Origin: Dryomyza anilis | Taxonomy: Eukaryota > Arthropoda > Insecta > Diptera > Dryomyzidae | Assembly: GCA_951804985.1 (NCBI GenBank) | Contig: OX638131.1 | Location: 82,238,638 to 82,302,637, forward strand | Direction of reading: 5' to 3' | Length of the DNA: 64,000 bases | Shown here: piece by piece, positions 42,010-53,919 of the stretch | Position numbering within the stretch: the stretch's first letter is position 1 | How the letters are laid out: every line of letters starts with the position of its first letter | Made by a program: the position numbers and the translations under genes | Notes under the pieces: generated by a model | What the model was told of the DNA's origin: nothing | Databases searched by the model: none | What the model saw: the letters and a program-made list of their open reading frames with translations, nothing else

Positions 42010-43800
42010 TTTTTTTATTCTTTTCAAAGTTATTTTTTGTTCCCATGTCAAATTTTTGGTACCGGCGATCTCCCAGGAACTGCAATTCCTCCGGAATTTT
42101 GTTTGAAACCGAATTCGATTTCGAATGGAGTTTTGCAACATTTCCAGATTTTTTAATGCGTTTTTTTGGTTGTCTTTAACATTACAGATATTAAAGTTGT
42201 AAAATAATACATTAGTTATAAAATATGTATACAATTTTTTATTATTTGCAGTTAACTATACTTTTATGCACAAATTTCACATTTTTTAACTCGATAAATG
42301 TTTAATTTGCATTCAGAACTGAACATCAGGCAACGCTATAAAATCAAATGTTAAACAGTGGATAAAATTTCGTTGTGTTGTGCAAATGATTTGTATTTTT
42401 TTAAGGAAACATTTTTCCCTTTTCGAACATGGTTCACGATACCTATTTTCCACCAAAATACAAAAATCCCTTGAGGAATGTTATTCACGATAAGACTGAT
42501 TATTAATGGCGCTGATTCCATTTGTACGCTCAATAGTTTGGACTTCAATATCAATTAAAACGATTGGAGAAAGACTATTGGCCTGTACTACTTTTTTCTA
42601 ATAAAAAGTTATACTTATAAAAAATCTATTTAAAAAAACAACAATTGGTTTGAAAAAATTAACATTCGAAACATTTTTTTTTTGTAATTTTTTTTTTTTT
42701 CGAAACTGCCAAAATTCACATTTGTGTGGTTGTTCATATTTAAATATCTCCTGAACCAGAAAAGGTAGAAACCCCGTTGAGGTGTACTTTAAAAGCTAAA
42801 TCGAAATCAGCGTTACAAATATATTCAAAAATTATTGCATATTTACTGTTGAAAAAAAAAATATAAGATTTTTTTCAGAATTTTAAAAAGGCTCGTTTTT
42901 AAGGACATCAATTTTGAAGTGCAAGTGACCACGGCCCACATGTTCAAGTTTAGAAGTTACAACTTAATTGTTATAAAAAAAGCTTTAAAACAAACTTACA
43001 ACGGAGTTTCTAGAATTTCTAGTTTAAGAGATATTTAAATTTGAACAACCATGCAAATATGATTTTTGACCCATTTTATGTTACTTTGAACCACTGTACC
43101 TGGAAATAGTGGTCGAAAAAAATAAAATAAGTCAATTCCACATCGCGAGCCTTCCTCAAAAGTTTATGGAAACTGCGGATTTTCTTACGAGGTATTCGCT
43201 TTCGAATTCTCATCAATATTTGAGAATAGATCATGTTTAACATGTTTATTTCAGACAAAATTGTCAGACAGTTGCGCGAACCAACATCTTTTTCTGCATA
43301 TGAACTTATCGGTTGGTTCTAAATTCTTCTGCTTGTCTTGATGGATTTCCACATTAATACGTCAGGTTTTGCGTTGCGAATGCCTTCTAATATGATTTTA
43401 TAAATTACATAAACTTGTTCTTATTTCAGAAGAATATCAAGGTATAGTTATGAATTACAAAATATCTTCTATTGATTCACAAACAATTTGTAGGAATATT
43501 TAAACTTCGAGAATTGTTCGGAAATTTTTATATCAAAATTATTAACTTGACATAACATTACTCAAATTGAAATTTTTGACGTCAAATTTTTCGAAATGTG
43601 GATGAATTAATGGATTTATGGGATTTTTACATTTTTTACATACTATGATATAAATATGTGTCAATATAAATTATGTATAATTCATGTATGTTTAGTTATA
43701 ATATGAAACACTAAAAACTTGAATTCAAATAAATAAATTTCAAGCGAAAATTAGTTCACTAACATTTTCTTGTAAACCGGAGCAATCCGGAAGCTACTTT
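42010..43800. other. AT-rich stretch without a recognised gene
   Basis: Short open frames on both strands overlap one another and have no recognisable family. 43010-43090 (ATTTAAATTTGAACAACCAT then ATGATTTTTGACCCATTTT) resembles 21255-21305, a diverged dispersed repeat. Nothing else is supported. Confidence 0.4.
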
Positions 43801-43829
43801 TCTTTAGAAGGTGTATTTTGTAAAATGCA

Positions 43830-44411
43830 AGGATATTTTAGTAATGTTCCAATATGTATTTTCATATACATATTTCTGTACAGAATGCAATTTTTTTAAT
43901 ATCTTTGAAGGATTGCATTGCTATTTTTCCGCCTACATTGAACTTAGTGCCATACCCCTTTTTCTATGTGACCATTAAAATCTTTAAATTGATCCTTTGT
44001 TCGGTTGGTACAACTCTGCTCTTCCAATTCCACATTCTATGTGACGATTATAATGTTTAATACGATCCTTCGTTGCGATTTTTATAACTCTGCTCTGCAA
44101 TCCCGCCCACATTCTACATGACTCTGACCCTTAGAAGGTCAGGAGTTATACAACTTTGAAAGTTTTAATTGTATGAGAGATGCCACGCCCTTTTGTCTAA
44201 TAGCGCCCACATTCTACGTGACGATTGAAGTTTTAAATATGAACAATTGTTTCGATTCATATAACTTTTTCCGACTCAACTTTTTTCCTAAACCACTCTT
44301 GCATTGACACGAAGATAATACAAAAAGAGTCAGGTAAATCGGTCAGTTCATTCTCTCGTGATGCTCTGGCACACACAGCACATTTCATTTTTATATATAT
44401 ATATATAGAAG
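43830..44411 (-). mobile_element. Helitron-like fragment, 5' end facing right
   Basis: Read on the minus strand it begins TCTATATATATATATATAAA at plus 44411, then TGAACTGACCGATTTACCTG, GGGCGTGGCATCTCTCATAC and repeated CACATAGAATGTGG words. TCTATATATA starts, a short direct passage to ACCGATTT, and GGCGTGGCACCTCCC blocks are shared with the Helitrons at 49.9 and 54.5 kb. No CTAG end was found on the left. Confidence 0.5.
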
Positions 44412-44922
44412 ATGGATTAATTAATGTAACTCGAATATATTTGACTATTTTAATTGCAAATATATGAGTACTTAAGATAGCCACAGTCATGAAATTTGGC
44501 CAACTGATGTATATTGTGGTTGTTTATCACTTTTCCAAATGTGGGCGGATTTGAACGACGGAGAGTGGCACCTCCCATATAACCAACTAATATATTGCTA
44601 TAACTCCTGACATACTAAGATTTATAAAAATCGAATCAAATGTCCATATTTAAAATTCCAATTGTGACGTAGAATGTGGGATTGATTAGACCCCGGGGCG
44701 TGGAAACTCCCATATACCCAAATCATTAAATTGCTATAACTCCTGACATGTCAAATGTTCACATTTAAAACTCTAATCGTCACATATAATGTGAGTGGGA
44801 TTGGACAAAGAGCGACGTAGACATGCACTAAAAAGGGGCGTGAATGTATCCTAACTTTAAAAAGATATATTTTACATTTACAAAAACTTAGCACGGGCAA
44901 CGCTTTGCACGGGTCCAGCTAG
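44412..44922 (+). mobile_element. Helitron-like fragment, 3' end CTAG
   Basis: Contains GGCACCTCCCATATAACCAA, GCTATAACTCCTGACAT and GGGATTGGACAAAGAGCGAC, then ends GCACGGGCAACGCTTTGCAC and GGGTCCAGCTAG followed by T. Known: Helitrons end CTRR near a short hairpin and insert between A and T. Its interior is inverted relative to the neighbouring fragment, so two copies lie head to head. Confidence 0.6.
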
Positions 44923-44939
44923 TTTATATATATATATAA

Positions 44940-46206
44940 AATATTATAAGCCCTTTTGAATATCGGTTCTGGTTCAATGTTTTTTTTTAAATAGCGGTTC
45001 CCATCCGGTTTCAACTAACAAATTTTATGGTTGTACGATTCCGATTCCGGTTTCAAAAATCGAAACGGTTCCGGTTACAATTCCGGTTCTTTGCGGTCCC
45101 AGAGTGCGACTAAAACCCTTGCATTATCGGTCCGATTATCGTTCCAAGATTTAACCAGTTGGGAAGGTTAGATCACAAAGGATTATCAAAATTATAGTCG
45201 GTCTAAGCCGACTATAAATACCCTACACATATGTGTGGTTACCATTCAAAGTGATATATAGGTCACCAGGGTATACGAATCCTGAAAATAACTACAAACA
45301 TTAAATCGCTGAAGAATTTCCATTCATTTGATACCCATATTTACAAATGGTGTACCGAATTTCGATTTTTTTTTTGTGAACCACAAGTCTTTTCTCCGGA
45401 AAACTTTATTATCATGTATTTGAGCATGATGTCAATATATATTTGACCAAAAAAGTTTACCTAAGCACGTATACATAAAAATTGATCTTTATATGTACAT
45501 TTTATATGAGGTATTTGAACATAAGTGGTCGGATCATAGGTCACAATGGACCGATCTCGCCAATTTTTTCGCACATACAGCGTAGGTATATTAGTAATCT
45601 AAGTTATAAGTTTCATTTATCTAGCTTTTCAATTTTAAAAGTAGTAGGGATTTCAACAGACAGACAGACGGACAGACAGACGGACAGACAGACGGACAGA
45701 CAGACAGACGGACAGACAGACGGACAGACGGACATCGCTAAATCGACTCAGGAGGTCATGCTGATCAAGAATATATATACTTTTCCATACCGGAGATGCT
45801 TCCTTCTGGGTGTTACAAACGGCGTACCAAACTGAATATACCCTTTCACTCTTAGTGTAGGGTATAAAAAATAGCGTTTCCGGTTTCAATTCAGGTGCCA
45901 CACATCTTTTTAAAACGTTTCCGGTACCGGTTCTTTATGGTCCCTTATTATAATTAAATAAAAAATGAACTTTGGTTCTCTTATCGGGGACCGCAAAGAA
46001 CCGGAATCGGAACAGTTTTGATTTTTGGAACCGGAATCGGAACCGTAATTAAAAAATGTATAGAACCGACACCGTTTGTCCCTGGTTAAAACAACACGAA
46101 ATGTTTATTATTTTAGAGGCACGCACACGCACGGGCACGACAACAATTAAGACGCACGAACTCAGATTTCCGGGCGTGACACGAAAAAAGCACACGCCCA
46201 TCTCTA
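44940..46206. mobile_element. GCACG/GGAACCG-rich hAT-like element, copy 2, split by DINE D4
   Basis: Left part: TATCGGTTCTGGTTC, CCGGTTTCAACTAACAAATT and CCGGTTCTTTGCGGTCCC. After D4 (45191-45867) it continues with CGGTTTCAATTCAGGTGCCA, GGGGACCGCAAAGAACCGGA and the GCACG block, ending ACACGCCCATCTCTA, the complement of the AGAGATGGGCG start of the other copies. Old; no duplication identified. Confidence 0.5.
45191..45867 (+). mobile_element. DINE-1-like element D4, complete
   Basis: The left stem-loop TATAGTCGG...CCGACTATA is followed by TACCCTACACATATGTGTGG, then the full colinear body of D1/D2, a GACA/GACG microsatellite (45656-45735) and the end TTAGTGTAGGGTATAAAA. It is highly similar to D1 and D2, which suggests recent spread of this subfamily. 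It lies within GGAACCG-rich repeat DNA, so it is younger than that element. Confidence 0.7.
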
Positions 46207-46715
46207 ATTTATATATACGAAGATTATTTCATAAATAGTTTCATTCCATTTATCAACAAAAATTTGTCTGTGTATAACTTGCCGTCTGCCATTAAGTACG
46301 ATGGTAGACAGCAGGCTGGTTTTTATAGGTCTGCCGAAAACTTACCGAAAATCAGATTTTTTAACTGACCAATGAAAAAATGACTAAAAACGACCAAACA
46401 CAAAGTTTTATAAAATTAAATACAAATTAGATTTCCAAATATTTCTAAAAGTGGATGCAAACTAAATTTGTCCTACATCATAAGTAGGTGAAAAGTATGC
46501 AATATATTTTGTCAGACCACATAAAATCCTAAATTGCAAACCCAAACCGCAACTTGTTTTACGCACATAAGCCAGCATTTAACCAACATGTGGGTGCCAT
46601 AAAAATTCAACTAACAATAAACAAAGTTATGTGTTAATAAAAATACAAAATACCCACCACTTGTGAGATCAACTAATAAATTTTATATATTCTGTTAGCA
46701 ACCACAAATACACGT
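46207..46715. other. Stretch without a recognised feature
   Basis: No gene or repeat copy is recognised; ordinary AT-rich sequence. Confidence 0.35.
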
Positions 46716-46721
46716 TGTGTG

Positions 46722-46819
46722 TTTTTTATTTTTTAGTGTGTGCAATTTGTGAGATACTCTAAATAAGCTATTGCATAAATAGAGTATCTCACAAATTGCA
46801 CACACTAAAAAATAAAAAA
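46722..46819. repeat. Perfect 40-bp hairpin with 18-base loop
   Basis: Arms 46722-46761 and 46780-46819 are exact complements (core GTGTGTGCAATTTGTGAGAT). The loop begins AATAAGCTATTGCATAAA, and AAGCTATTGCATAAA reappears directly after the right arm at 46821. It looks like a foldback or the product of template switching during replication. Confidence 0.9.
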
Positions 46820-46829
46820 TAAGCTATTG

Positions 46830-48750
46830 CATAAAAATAAAACTTTAAATAAATTATTTTGAGAATGTTACTTTTTGACGAACATACACATTTAAAAAGT
46901 CAACAATAATATGTTCAGTTGTTATTCAGTCCTGAAATATGTTTTCCAATTAATATATATATTGGACATGCCTCAGTGTAAACAAAACATATTCTTTAAA
47001 AATTTGTGAGGTCTCACGACTTTTGGATTGAAAGTGTTTCAGGCTAGGCATGTTGGAAGACAATGTTCTCCAGAAAAACGTTGAAAGCAGTAAGCCAAAG
47101 ACAGGCGCTGGAGAGTGTTGCGACCCTTTTTTTCGAGATGTGCAGCGGGTCCGACTGTAATCATCATGTTACAATTTTTCCAGACAGTATCGAAAATGAA
47201 GTATGGAATGTACAAACTGGAGAATCAGAAGGAGTGCACAAGATGTGAACATTGATGACATCAGTATTGAAGAGGAAGATTTAAAATACTCTGTAGATGA
47301 AGGAGATAAAATACTTTGAACCATTCCCAAGGCAATTTCCGTTTGGAATTGATAACAAAATCTAATAAATTTCATTTATTTAATGACAAAAATTTTGTTT
47401 TTTTTAATTTGAATAAATAGCATTTATTTGTCTTTATTCGTTATTTGTAATGTTTAAATAAAAAACAATTTAAATATTTAAAGGTATTTTTGAATAGATT
47501 GTATAAAAATTTAATTTTAAAACCAACCGTTTTTCAAACATTTTGTCTGATAGTTTGTGCGTTCATGTTAAATTAACCATATTCCATATTAACCATATGA
47601 GAACGGACGTTGAATCACAAATTTAGAAAGTGTTTTGTTTAATTCAGTTTGGTTCATAATTTGTGCGATTTATTTTTATTTTAGTTTAGTTTATTTTATT
47701 TAATTTTCATTATTTATAATTTTGTCCTTTTTATTTTCTTCATTGTCATTCCATTATTTATATGTGAGAGGAAATTTGACGTTGCATGTTTTTCCTCTAA
47801 TTTTGACCACTCCTGCACTAAGAAAACAAGATGTTTATGAAAGTCTTGCTGCAACTATCTGTTTAAATTTACGCCTTGTAGCAAATATTCAAACAACACA
47901 TAAGTTTCAATAAAGTTGCAGCAAAACCATTACGAGATGTTTGTTACGAGATGTTTGCCACAACCACGATGATAATTGTGATATTTGATACTGTTGATTG
48001 ATAGCAAACATCCTGAGTTCTTGGACATTTGCAACAAAACTCTTGAGTTATTTTGACATTTGACTACTATTAAAAAAGGAAAATGGCGTACTTTTTCCTT
48101 ACGCTCGATTTGTAAACAACAACTAAGTAAATCCAATGGTGTAAAAAAGTGTCAACTTAAATATTACATTTAAAGGTAAAAGTGAAATTAAAATTTCCTG
48201 GGATTGAATTTATCAACACGTGGAAAATATTTCTTTTCAGAGTTTACTTTGATGATAGGAGCGCAGGCAAACTTGGCTATTCCGCGAAGAAGTCTCAAGA
48301 AGATGCACAATTTTACATTCGAAGGATTTATAAATACGATGGCGATGTATAACCAGGATGCTGTTTAAATTCTAGAATAAATAAAAATACATATGATTCA
48401 TTTTATTTTAATTCAATAAATTTACTCCGCGAATTCTAATGGAGTACCTTTTCCAAATATTCCACAACTATTTTCCTATTTGTAAGATGTTTAATTGATG
48501 GTTGCTATAAATAATCGTAAATTTGAAGATGGTTGCCAGCAATATTTATCGTATTTGTCGGATGTTTGAAAGATGTTTGTCCCAAAGACGATCTAAATAC
48601 AAACACATTTATTTAACTATGAAAATCATAGAAGTTATGCTGTAAATAATAGGTAAACTTAAAATTTTTATTTTTCGTTTGACTGGTCATAAATTTTGGT
48701 CGAATCCAATCGAATTGAATGTGGAAGTATTCTTAATAAAATACAAAAGA
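46830..48750. other. AT-rich stretch without recognised genes
   Basis: The frame at 47063-47248 (VSQRQALESVATLFFEMCSG) is somewhat coding-like but unrecognised, and it stops in a region without further support. 48240-48350 also has a short coding-like passage (VYFDDRSAGKLGYSAKKSQE in one frame). Both could be exon remnants; neither is assignable. Confidence 0.3.
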
Positions 48751-48756
48751 AATCAG

Positions 48757-49611
48757 TAGCTCGTTTCTGTAATATATTCGACAAATTGTCGATTTCTGTG
48801 ACGTCACGTCGCTTCGTTCCATTATTGTCGATTGTGCGATATTTACTGTTTCTGTACGAAGTAATCGTTTAAAAACGGTCTAATTAGAAACTGACACAAA
48901 AATCGAAAAGAGACTTGTGAAATTTGAATAATTGACATCTGTTTTTTTAGTTATTTACAAAATATTTAAAGCAAATTTTATAAAAATTATGTATAAAACA
49001 ATACGCAATTGAATTCGTATTCAATATGTTGCGTTTTAAGAGGCGTCGGTTAAGGGATTCGGCGGGCCCATTTTTTATTTCCGATTCGCGATTTATGAAG
49101 TTATTTCGGCTGACCAAAGATGCGGAAAATTACCTATTGTAAAAGTCTCGTCCTTTATGGAAACGAGTGTAAGTTGGACCTCCTATGGCATGCAATTCAC
49201 TTGCAACTGTCTCCTAAACATCACAGTGTTCTTTTCTAGTATATTTGGACGTGAATTGTCCCTTGCCCACACGTCTGTGTTTGCTGCATCAGCTTTTTAA
49301 GCCATATCTCTGCGCTTTAGTTTATGAAAATTAAAAAAAAAATGTATTTTCCAACCAAATATCAATCATTTTTAAAGTCGAGAGGCTTCTTACCGAGTCA
49401 AAAGCTAGTGAGAAACACAATCGTTTCAAAACGATACGATTTATTTGTAGAAACAGTGATGTCAGTAAATTTCTACTAAAGTGAAATTGGAACATGTCAA
49501 CGTTCAATATTTTACAGAAACATTAAAAATGAAAAGGACGTCATTATGACGTCAAATCGACAATAGTAGTTGACAACTGCGATCGAAAACATATACAGAA
49601 ACGAGTTACAG
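48757..49611. mobile_element. hAT-like or other DNA transposon relic with CTCGTTTCTGTA ends
   Basis: The left end CAGTAGCTCGTTTCTGTA and the inverted right end CTGTAACTCGTTTCTGTA match. Inside them lie ATTGTCGATTT and GACGTCA on both sides, and AGAAACAGTGATGTCAGTAA (49449) is inverted to TTTACTGTTTCTG (48851). The flanking octamers do not match, so the age is high or the edges are a few bases off. No transposase is recognised. Confidence 0.55.
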
Positions 49612-49873
49612 GTCAAAATAACTAATCTAAAAAAAGTGAATGCCCACAATATGTAGAAAAACACGAGACTTTCATATATTTTTTTACGCAATAATTCAAA
49701 AACTTTAGATAATCTAAAAAAACTGAGTATGAGATCGTGTTTAGAATCTTAAAGTCCATAGGGCACTCATACTAAGATCGCCTAATTTTTTTGTTGTTCT
49801 AAGTTATTTTTATTCCTCTTACAAAATATTTAATAAACTGTTTTATTTATTCCTTACTGGTTTTGTTTTAGAA

Positions 49874-50665
49874 CTAGCTGGACCCGTACACGACTCGTGC
49901 AAAGATTTTGTGAATGCAAGGATATGGAGCAATTTTATTAATATAAAGAATATTTTAATTATGTATATCAGGGACCCGTGCTTCGCTGTGGATTTTTTTT
50001 GTTGGTTTTATAAATGTATTAACCAAAACCAAACTAATTCTCCGGTAAAACCACTTTTCTCAGACTTCCACTTCCCCGTAGAATTCTTCCCCGTAGAGTT
50101 TTTCCCAGTAGAAGTTTTAATATGGTTAGTTTTAGTGTAGTGAGATTCGGTGTGGTGAGTTTTAGTGTGGTGAATTTTAGTGTGGTGAATTTTAGTGTGG
50201 TGAATTTTGGTGTGGTGAGTTTAAATGTGGTGAGTTTTAGTGTGGTGAGTTTTAGTGTGGTGAGTTTTAGTGTGGTGAATTTGAGTGTGGTGAATTTTAT
50301 TGTGTTGAGTTTTATTTTGTTTTTGAGTTAAAGCTTAAGTTTTGTGCTTTTACTTTTGTTTTTGTGTTTGATTTTTGCTTTTGTTTTTGAGTTTTTGTTT
50401 TGTATTTTTTTTTGTATTTGAATTTTTTGTTTCATCTTCTTAGCTTCTCTATGTGCCGAGTTATGTCGTTTTATAAGTTTAGGTTGTATGGGAGGTGCCA
50501 CGCCCTTTTGTCCAATCCCGTTCATATATAGTCTATGACACTCTCCGGACTCCATAGTGTCCTGGTTTCAGTTAAATCGGTTTAGCGGTTTAGACGTGAT
50601 GCTGGAACAAACAGACAGACTGACCGACAGATTGACAGACGGACCAAGAGTTTTATATATATAGA
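49874..50665 (-). mobile_element. Non-autonomous Helitron He1, 792 bp
   Basis: On the minus strand it starts TCTATATATATAAAACTCTT (first base complements plus 50665, preceded by A) and ends GGGTCCAGCTAG (plus 49874) followed by T. Interior order: GGCGTGGCACCTCCCATACA, A/C-rich block, a 15-bp minisatellite (plus 50124-50325, about 13 units of TTTTAGTGTGGTGAG), then CTACGGGGAAGAATTCTACG. GCACGAGTCGTG near the 3' end forms the expected hairpin. No Rep/helicase is encoded. It shares its layout with He2. Confidence 0.8.
50124..50325. repeat. 15-bp minisatellite inside He1
   Basis: Units of AGTGTGGTGAGTTTT or AGTGTGGTGAATTTT, about 13, complementary to the array at 55957-57070 in He2. Confidence 0.9.
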
Positions 50666-50685
50666 TGTACAAAAAAAAAACATTA

Positions 50686-50815
50686 AGGAAGGTTGTATCA
50701 TATGGGAAATTTCGATGTAGGGAAATTGTGATATTTGCAGAATTTCCTTTCATTTGATACACAAATACAAAATGTACAAATGAGTAGGTGTATCGAATTT
50801 TGATTTTCTTTTATT
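50686..50815 (+). mobile_element. DINE-1-like fragment D9
   Basis: AGGAAGGTTGTATCATATGG, AATTTCCTTTCATTTGATAC and GAGTAGGTGTATCGAATTTT match the tail part of the family; the microsatellite end is absent. Confidence 0.5.
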
Positions 50816-50957
50816 TGGGAACTATTGTTTCAAAATATGTACTTGTTTACTTGTTTACTTGTGTACTTTACTTGTTAATGAATAATATAATAGTATATTT
50901 AAAATGTTCATTTGAACAAAATAATCTTATATAACTGGTCATTAAGAAAATATAAAC

Positions 50958-52252
50958 TAGGGATGCCCAACTCACCTGCCCGCGGCTGACTGCACGTGCA
51001 ATCGAGTGCTAGACGAGGGGTATCTACGGGCAGAAGTGAGCGTGGATTGCAACGCAGAAATAAGCGGGCGATTTTAGTGTTGCATTTTTAGAAATTCCGG
51101 GAAATTTAAATGTCTATTTAATAAGAGTTTAAATATTTTAGATTGGTTTATCGGACCCATTTATATTGCTTATTATTTTGAATTACTTAAATATACAAAT
51201 TTAAATATTTTAAATAACATTAAATATTTAGTATTAATAAATTGTTAAATGTATCACATCTAACAATTTATACTGGGGTGACTGGAGAACAAAGCAGCGT
51301 CGACCAGCTTGCATGAAGTCGCACGATCGACGGATAGCTTTCGCAGGTCACACGCACACTCAGAAGAAAATGAACCATTAAGTACTTTATGGTACGACCA
51401 TTGATCTTATGGTTCATGTATTAATAGTTTTTTCTATTTAAATCAAAAGTTTTCTAATTAATTCAATAGTATTTGAAAAATTCAGTAACATAAATTTAAA
51501 TATTTCAATATTATTATTTTAAATAGAATAAATACTGTTGTTTTAATGGTTTCCTCCTATAATAATAAACGTGGTGTAAAAAAACATGAAACGAATACAA
51601 ACATGTTCGTTTTGAACGTCATTCTGCGTGTTTACTCAAAATGGTCGCATGTATTTTTTTTTGTAATATTCCACATTATTAAACGCGACATTGGTAAGGA
51701 CTCAATGTATTTAATGTAAATAAATTATATTTACATATTTATTTATATTTTTATTTTTATTTATTACAGAAAATAAATAATACATCAAACTTCTAATATG
51801 GCAACGGACTCAAAAATAACTGCAGCCTCAAGTACTACAATCAATTTTTGGAAACCAAAGCAAACATTAAATGTGTTATAACCTTTTGCAGCAAGAAGTG
51901 TCTTTTTATGTGTGTGTTGTAAAAGTGAATATCAATTTCGACATTTAAATAAAATAATATATACAATAAATTAACTAAAATACATTTTTGTTTTAATAAA
52001 TTATTAGGAAAATGTAATTCGACTATACCATAAAATAATAATATGTATCATTAAATTTGTGTAGGTTTTTCTTATTGTAATTAAAATATCACATTATATT
52101 GTTTTTCTATTGAAATACTATCAATTTACCATGATTTTTTTCGCTGCACTCGCTCTAACTCTAAAAAATCCTCTCACCATTTCCGCTTCACCGATCTTCC
52201 CCTCGTCAACCACCTTCCGTGCTTACGTCGTGCCCGTACGGGCTGATCCCTA
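50958..52252. mobile_element. Non-autonomous hAT-like element H3, 1295 bp
   Basis: Left tip TAGGGATGCCCAACTC, right tip (inverted) TAGGGATCAGCCCG. The perfect 8-bp duplication ATATAAAC lies at 50950-50957 and 52253-52260. GC-rich ends (CCTGCCCGCGGCTGACTGCA; GTGCCCGTACGGGCTGATCC) contrast with the AT-rich middle, and GACGAGGGG occurs near both ends. No transposase was found. Confidence 0.78.
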
Positions 52253-52299
52253 ATATAAACGATACGAACGATACATCAAATATGTTTTTCAATTTAAAT

Positions 52300-52440
52300 A
52301 TTTAATTTAATATTACAATATATTTGACCAAAAAAGTTCAAAGTAAAAGGTATAAAGAAAAATTCACCTGTAGATAAAAGTTTTATGAGGTAATTGAACA
52401 TAAGTGGTAGTCGGTTCACAGGTCACATGTGAACTGACTC
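52300..52440 (+). mobile_element. DINE-1-like fragment D10
   Basis: ATATTTGACCAAAAAAGTT and GAGGTAATTGAACATAAGTG, with GGTTCACAGGTCACA, match the central part of D2. Only about 140 bp remain. Confidence 0.5.
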
Positions 52441-52444
52441 ATTT

Positions 52445-53030
52445 TCCTGCAACTGTAGCAACGGCTGCACCCGCTTCAACAACTGAGAACTACGAACTTG
52501 CATTACTACAGCCCATTTAAGGAATGCCGTTATGTACGAACTGTATAAATATCGGGGATTGAAACCATAACATTCTAGAATATTCTTGAAATGGAATGTC
52601 TTATTAAATTCGATTTTTATCCTTTGGTAAATACATAATTTTATCTATACTAGTATTGAATTACATATAATTTAAACAGTACAATCTTTTATTGAAAATG
52701 ATTGGTTCTAAAGTCCGAGAGTTTTTACACACATATATGCAGACAGTTTGGTCCAAAACTTTACATGGAACTGAACTTTTTTACTTCCAAATACTGCAAT
52801 ATAATCTTTTGTAAGTATTTATAATTTTTTTCTAACAAAAAAAAAAAATATACATTTTTCAGTGCACACTAATCGCTGTTTTCTATTCAATGGTCCCATA
52901 CTGTGGTAGAGTATATAAATAAAGATGGTGGAAGTGCTACGAACCATTAAACAGAGAACAAGAAGGAGAATCAAAACCATTAAAAAAAAAAGCCGATGTA
53001 CTTAGATCATTTAGATTTTTTTCATATTGC
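52445..53030. other. Stretch without a recognised gene
   Basis: A TATA-like TAGAGTATATAAATAAAG (about 52905) followed by a run of less AT-rich sequence could be a transposon promoter, but no downstream frame supports it. Nothing else is recognised. Confidence 0.3.
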
Positions 53031-53034
53031 ATCG

Positions 53035-53150
53035 ATTTGATATCACGGTGAGTCGAACCAGCGACTTTTCGGTTCATAATCCAACGCACGATCGCATTTT
53101 CGGCTCGTAGTCGAACGTAATAATGAATCGAGCCATCTACGCTACTTCAG
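53035..53150 (-). mobile_element. tRNA-like fragment, possible second SINE family
   Basis: The minus strand carries GTGCGTTGGATTATGAACCG followed by GTCGCTGGTTCGACTCACCG. GGTTCGACTC fits the pol III box B (GGTTCGANNC), and the GTGCGTTGGA...GAACCGAAA passage parallels the main SINE head. The body of the main family is absent. It could be a related SINE or a decayed tRNA pseudogene. Confidence 0.45.
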
Positions 53151-53164
53151 ATTAGGAAGTGCTA

Positions 53165-53890
53165 AAAGAATGTGCAATGTAGTTGCAATATCAAAAGTAT
53201 CAATGATAACTACAAGATTTCTGATTTCCTCCCAATCTGATTGATCAAATGTTGTGACCAGAATGTCTGAAGTGACCAACAGTTTTTATACCAATTTAAA
53301 TAATATCCAGAGCAGAATTGACTGCCAGCTGTAATGTATGGGCAAAACGTGGGATATATTCTCCATGTTTATTTGAGTCCCTCACAGCTGCAGTGATATT
53401 TCGAGCATAGACCTGAACTGCTGACTTAATTTTTCCAGTCAATTCCCACTTACTGACGGATTTCTGCAGCGCTTTTCTTAGATTCTCTGCAGTGTGCTTT
53501 CTGGATGCTCAATCGTATCTAAAACAAATCCCTGCAAGGACCATGTATAAAATTCCCATGTGGTTGATGTGCATACATCTTTTGTTATTGTCACTATATC
53601 CGCATCTTGCAAAATGGATACCATTTTTTAGACATTTATGTGCACATCTTTTGAATTACACCCATAATGCTTTTCCTCCTGGTCGATTGAAACACGGAAG
53701 CACGTCATCCATGAAACTTTTAAATCTATTTTTGTTTGTAAAAGACACTGGTAGCATATATCTAACGCAACCATTTTAACAATTTCATAGTTCATTTTTA
53801 ATGATTTTCCTGCTTTTCGCTTAACGGATGGAATCGGCGGATCGTTGCAGACTTTACGAATATTTTTAACATTTTCAGCTACTCGAGACA
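53165..53890 (-). pseudogene. hAT-superfamily transposase relic
   Basis: Minus-strand frames give, in order, KSLKMNYEIVKMVALDICYQ, KDVCTSTTWEFYTWSLQGFV, WELTGKIKSAVQVYARNITA followed by AAVRDSNKHGEYIPRFAHTL and QLAVNSAL. This matches the RNase H-like core of hAT/ZBED transposases, where a D-x-W-S block, a T-DN-A-N(I/M)-AAV block and the PCFAHTLNL block occur in that order. Catalytic positions look lost (T-D-N is VYARN, and CFAH is RFAH), and stops and shifts break the frame. It is the only transposase trace in the window of the superfamily suggested for H1-H4; whether it served any of them is unknown. Confidence 0.72.
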
Positions 53891-53919
53891 ATATTTCAGA
53901 CAATATTTCTATTATGTGT

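Noticed and set aside
52905..52925. Host promoter at the TATAAATA box
   Set aside because: No initiator, no downstream coding frame and an AT-rich background make a chance match likely.
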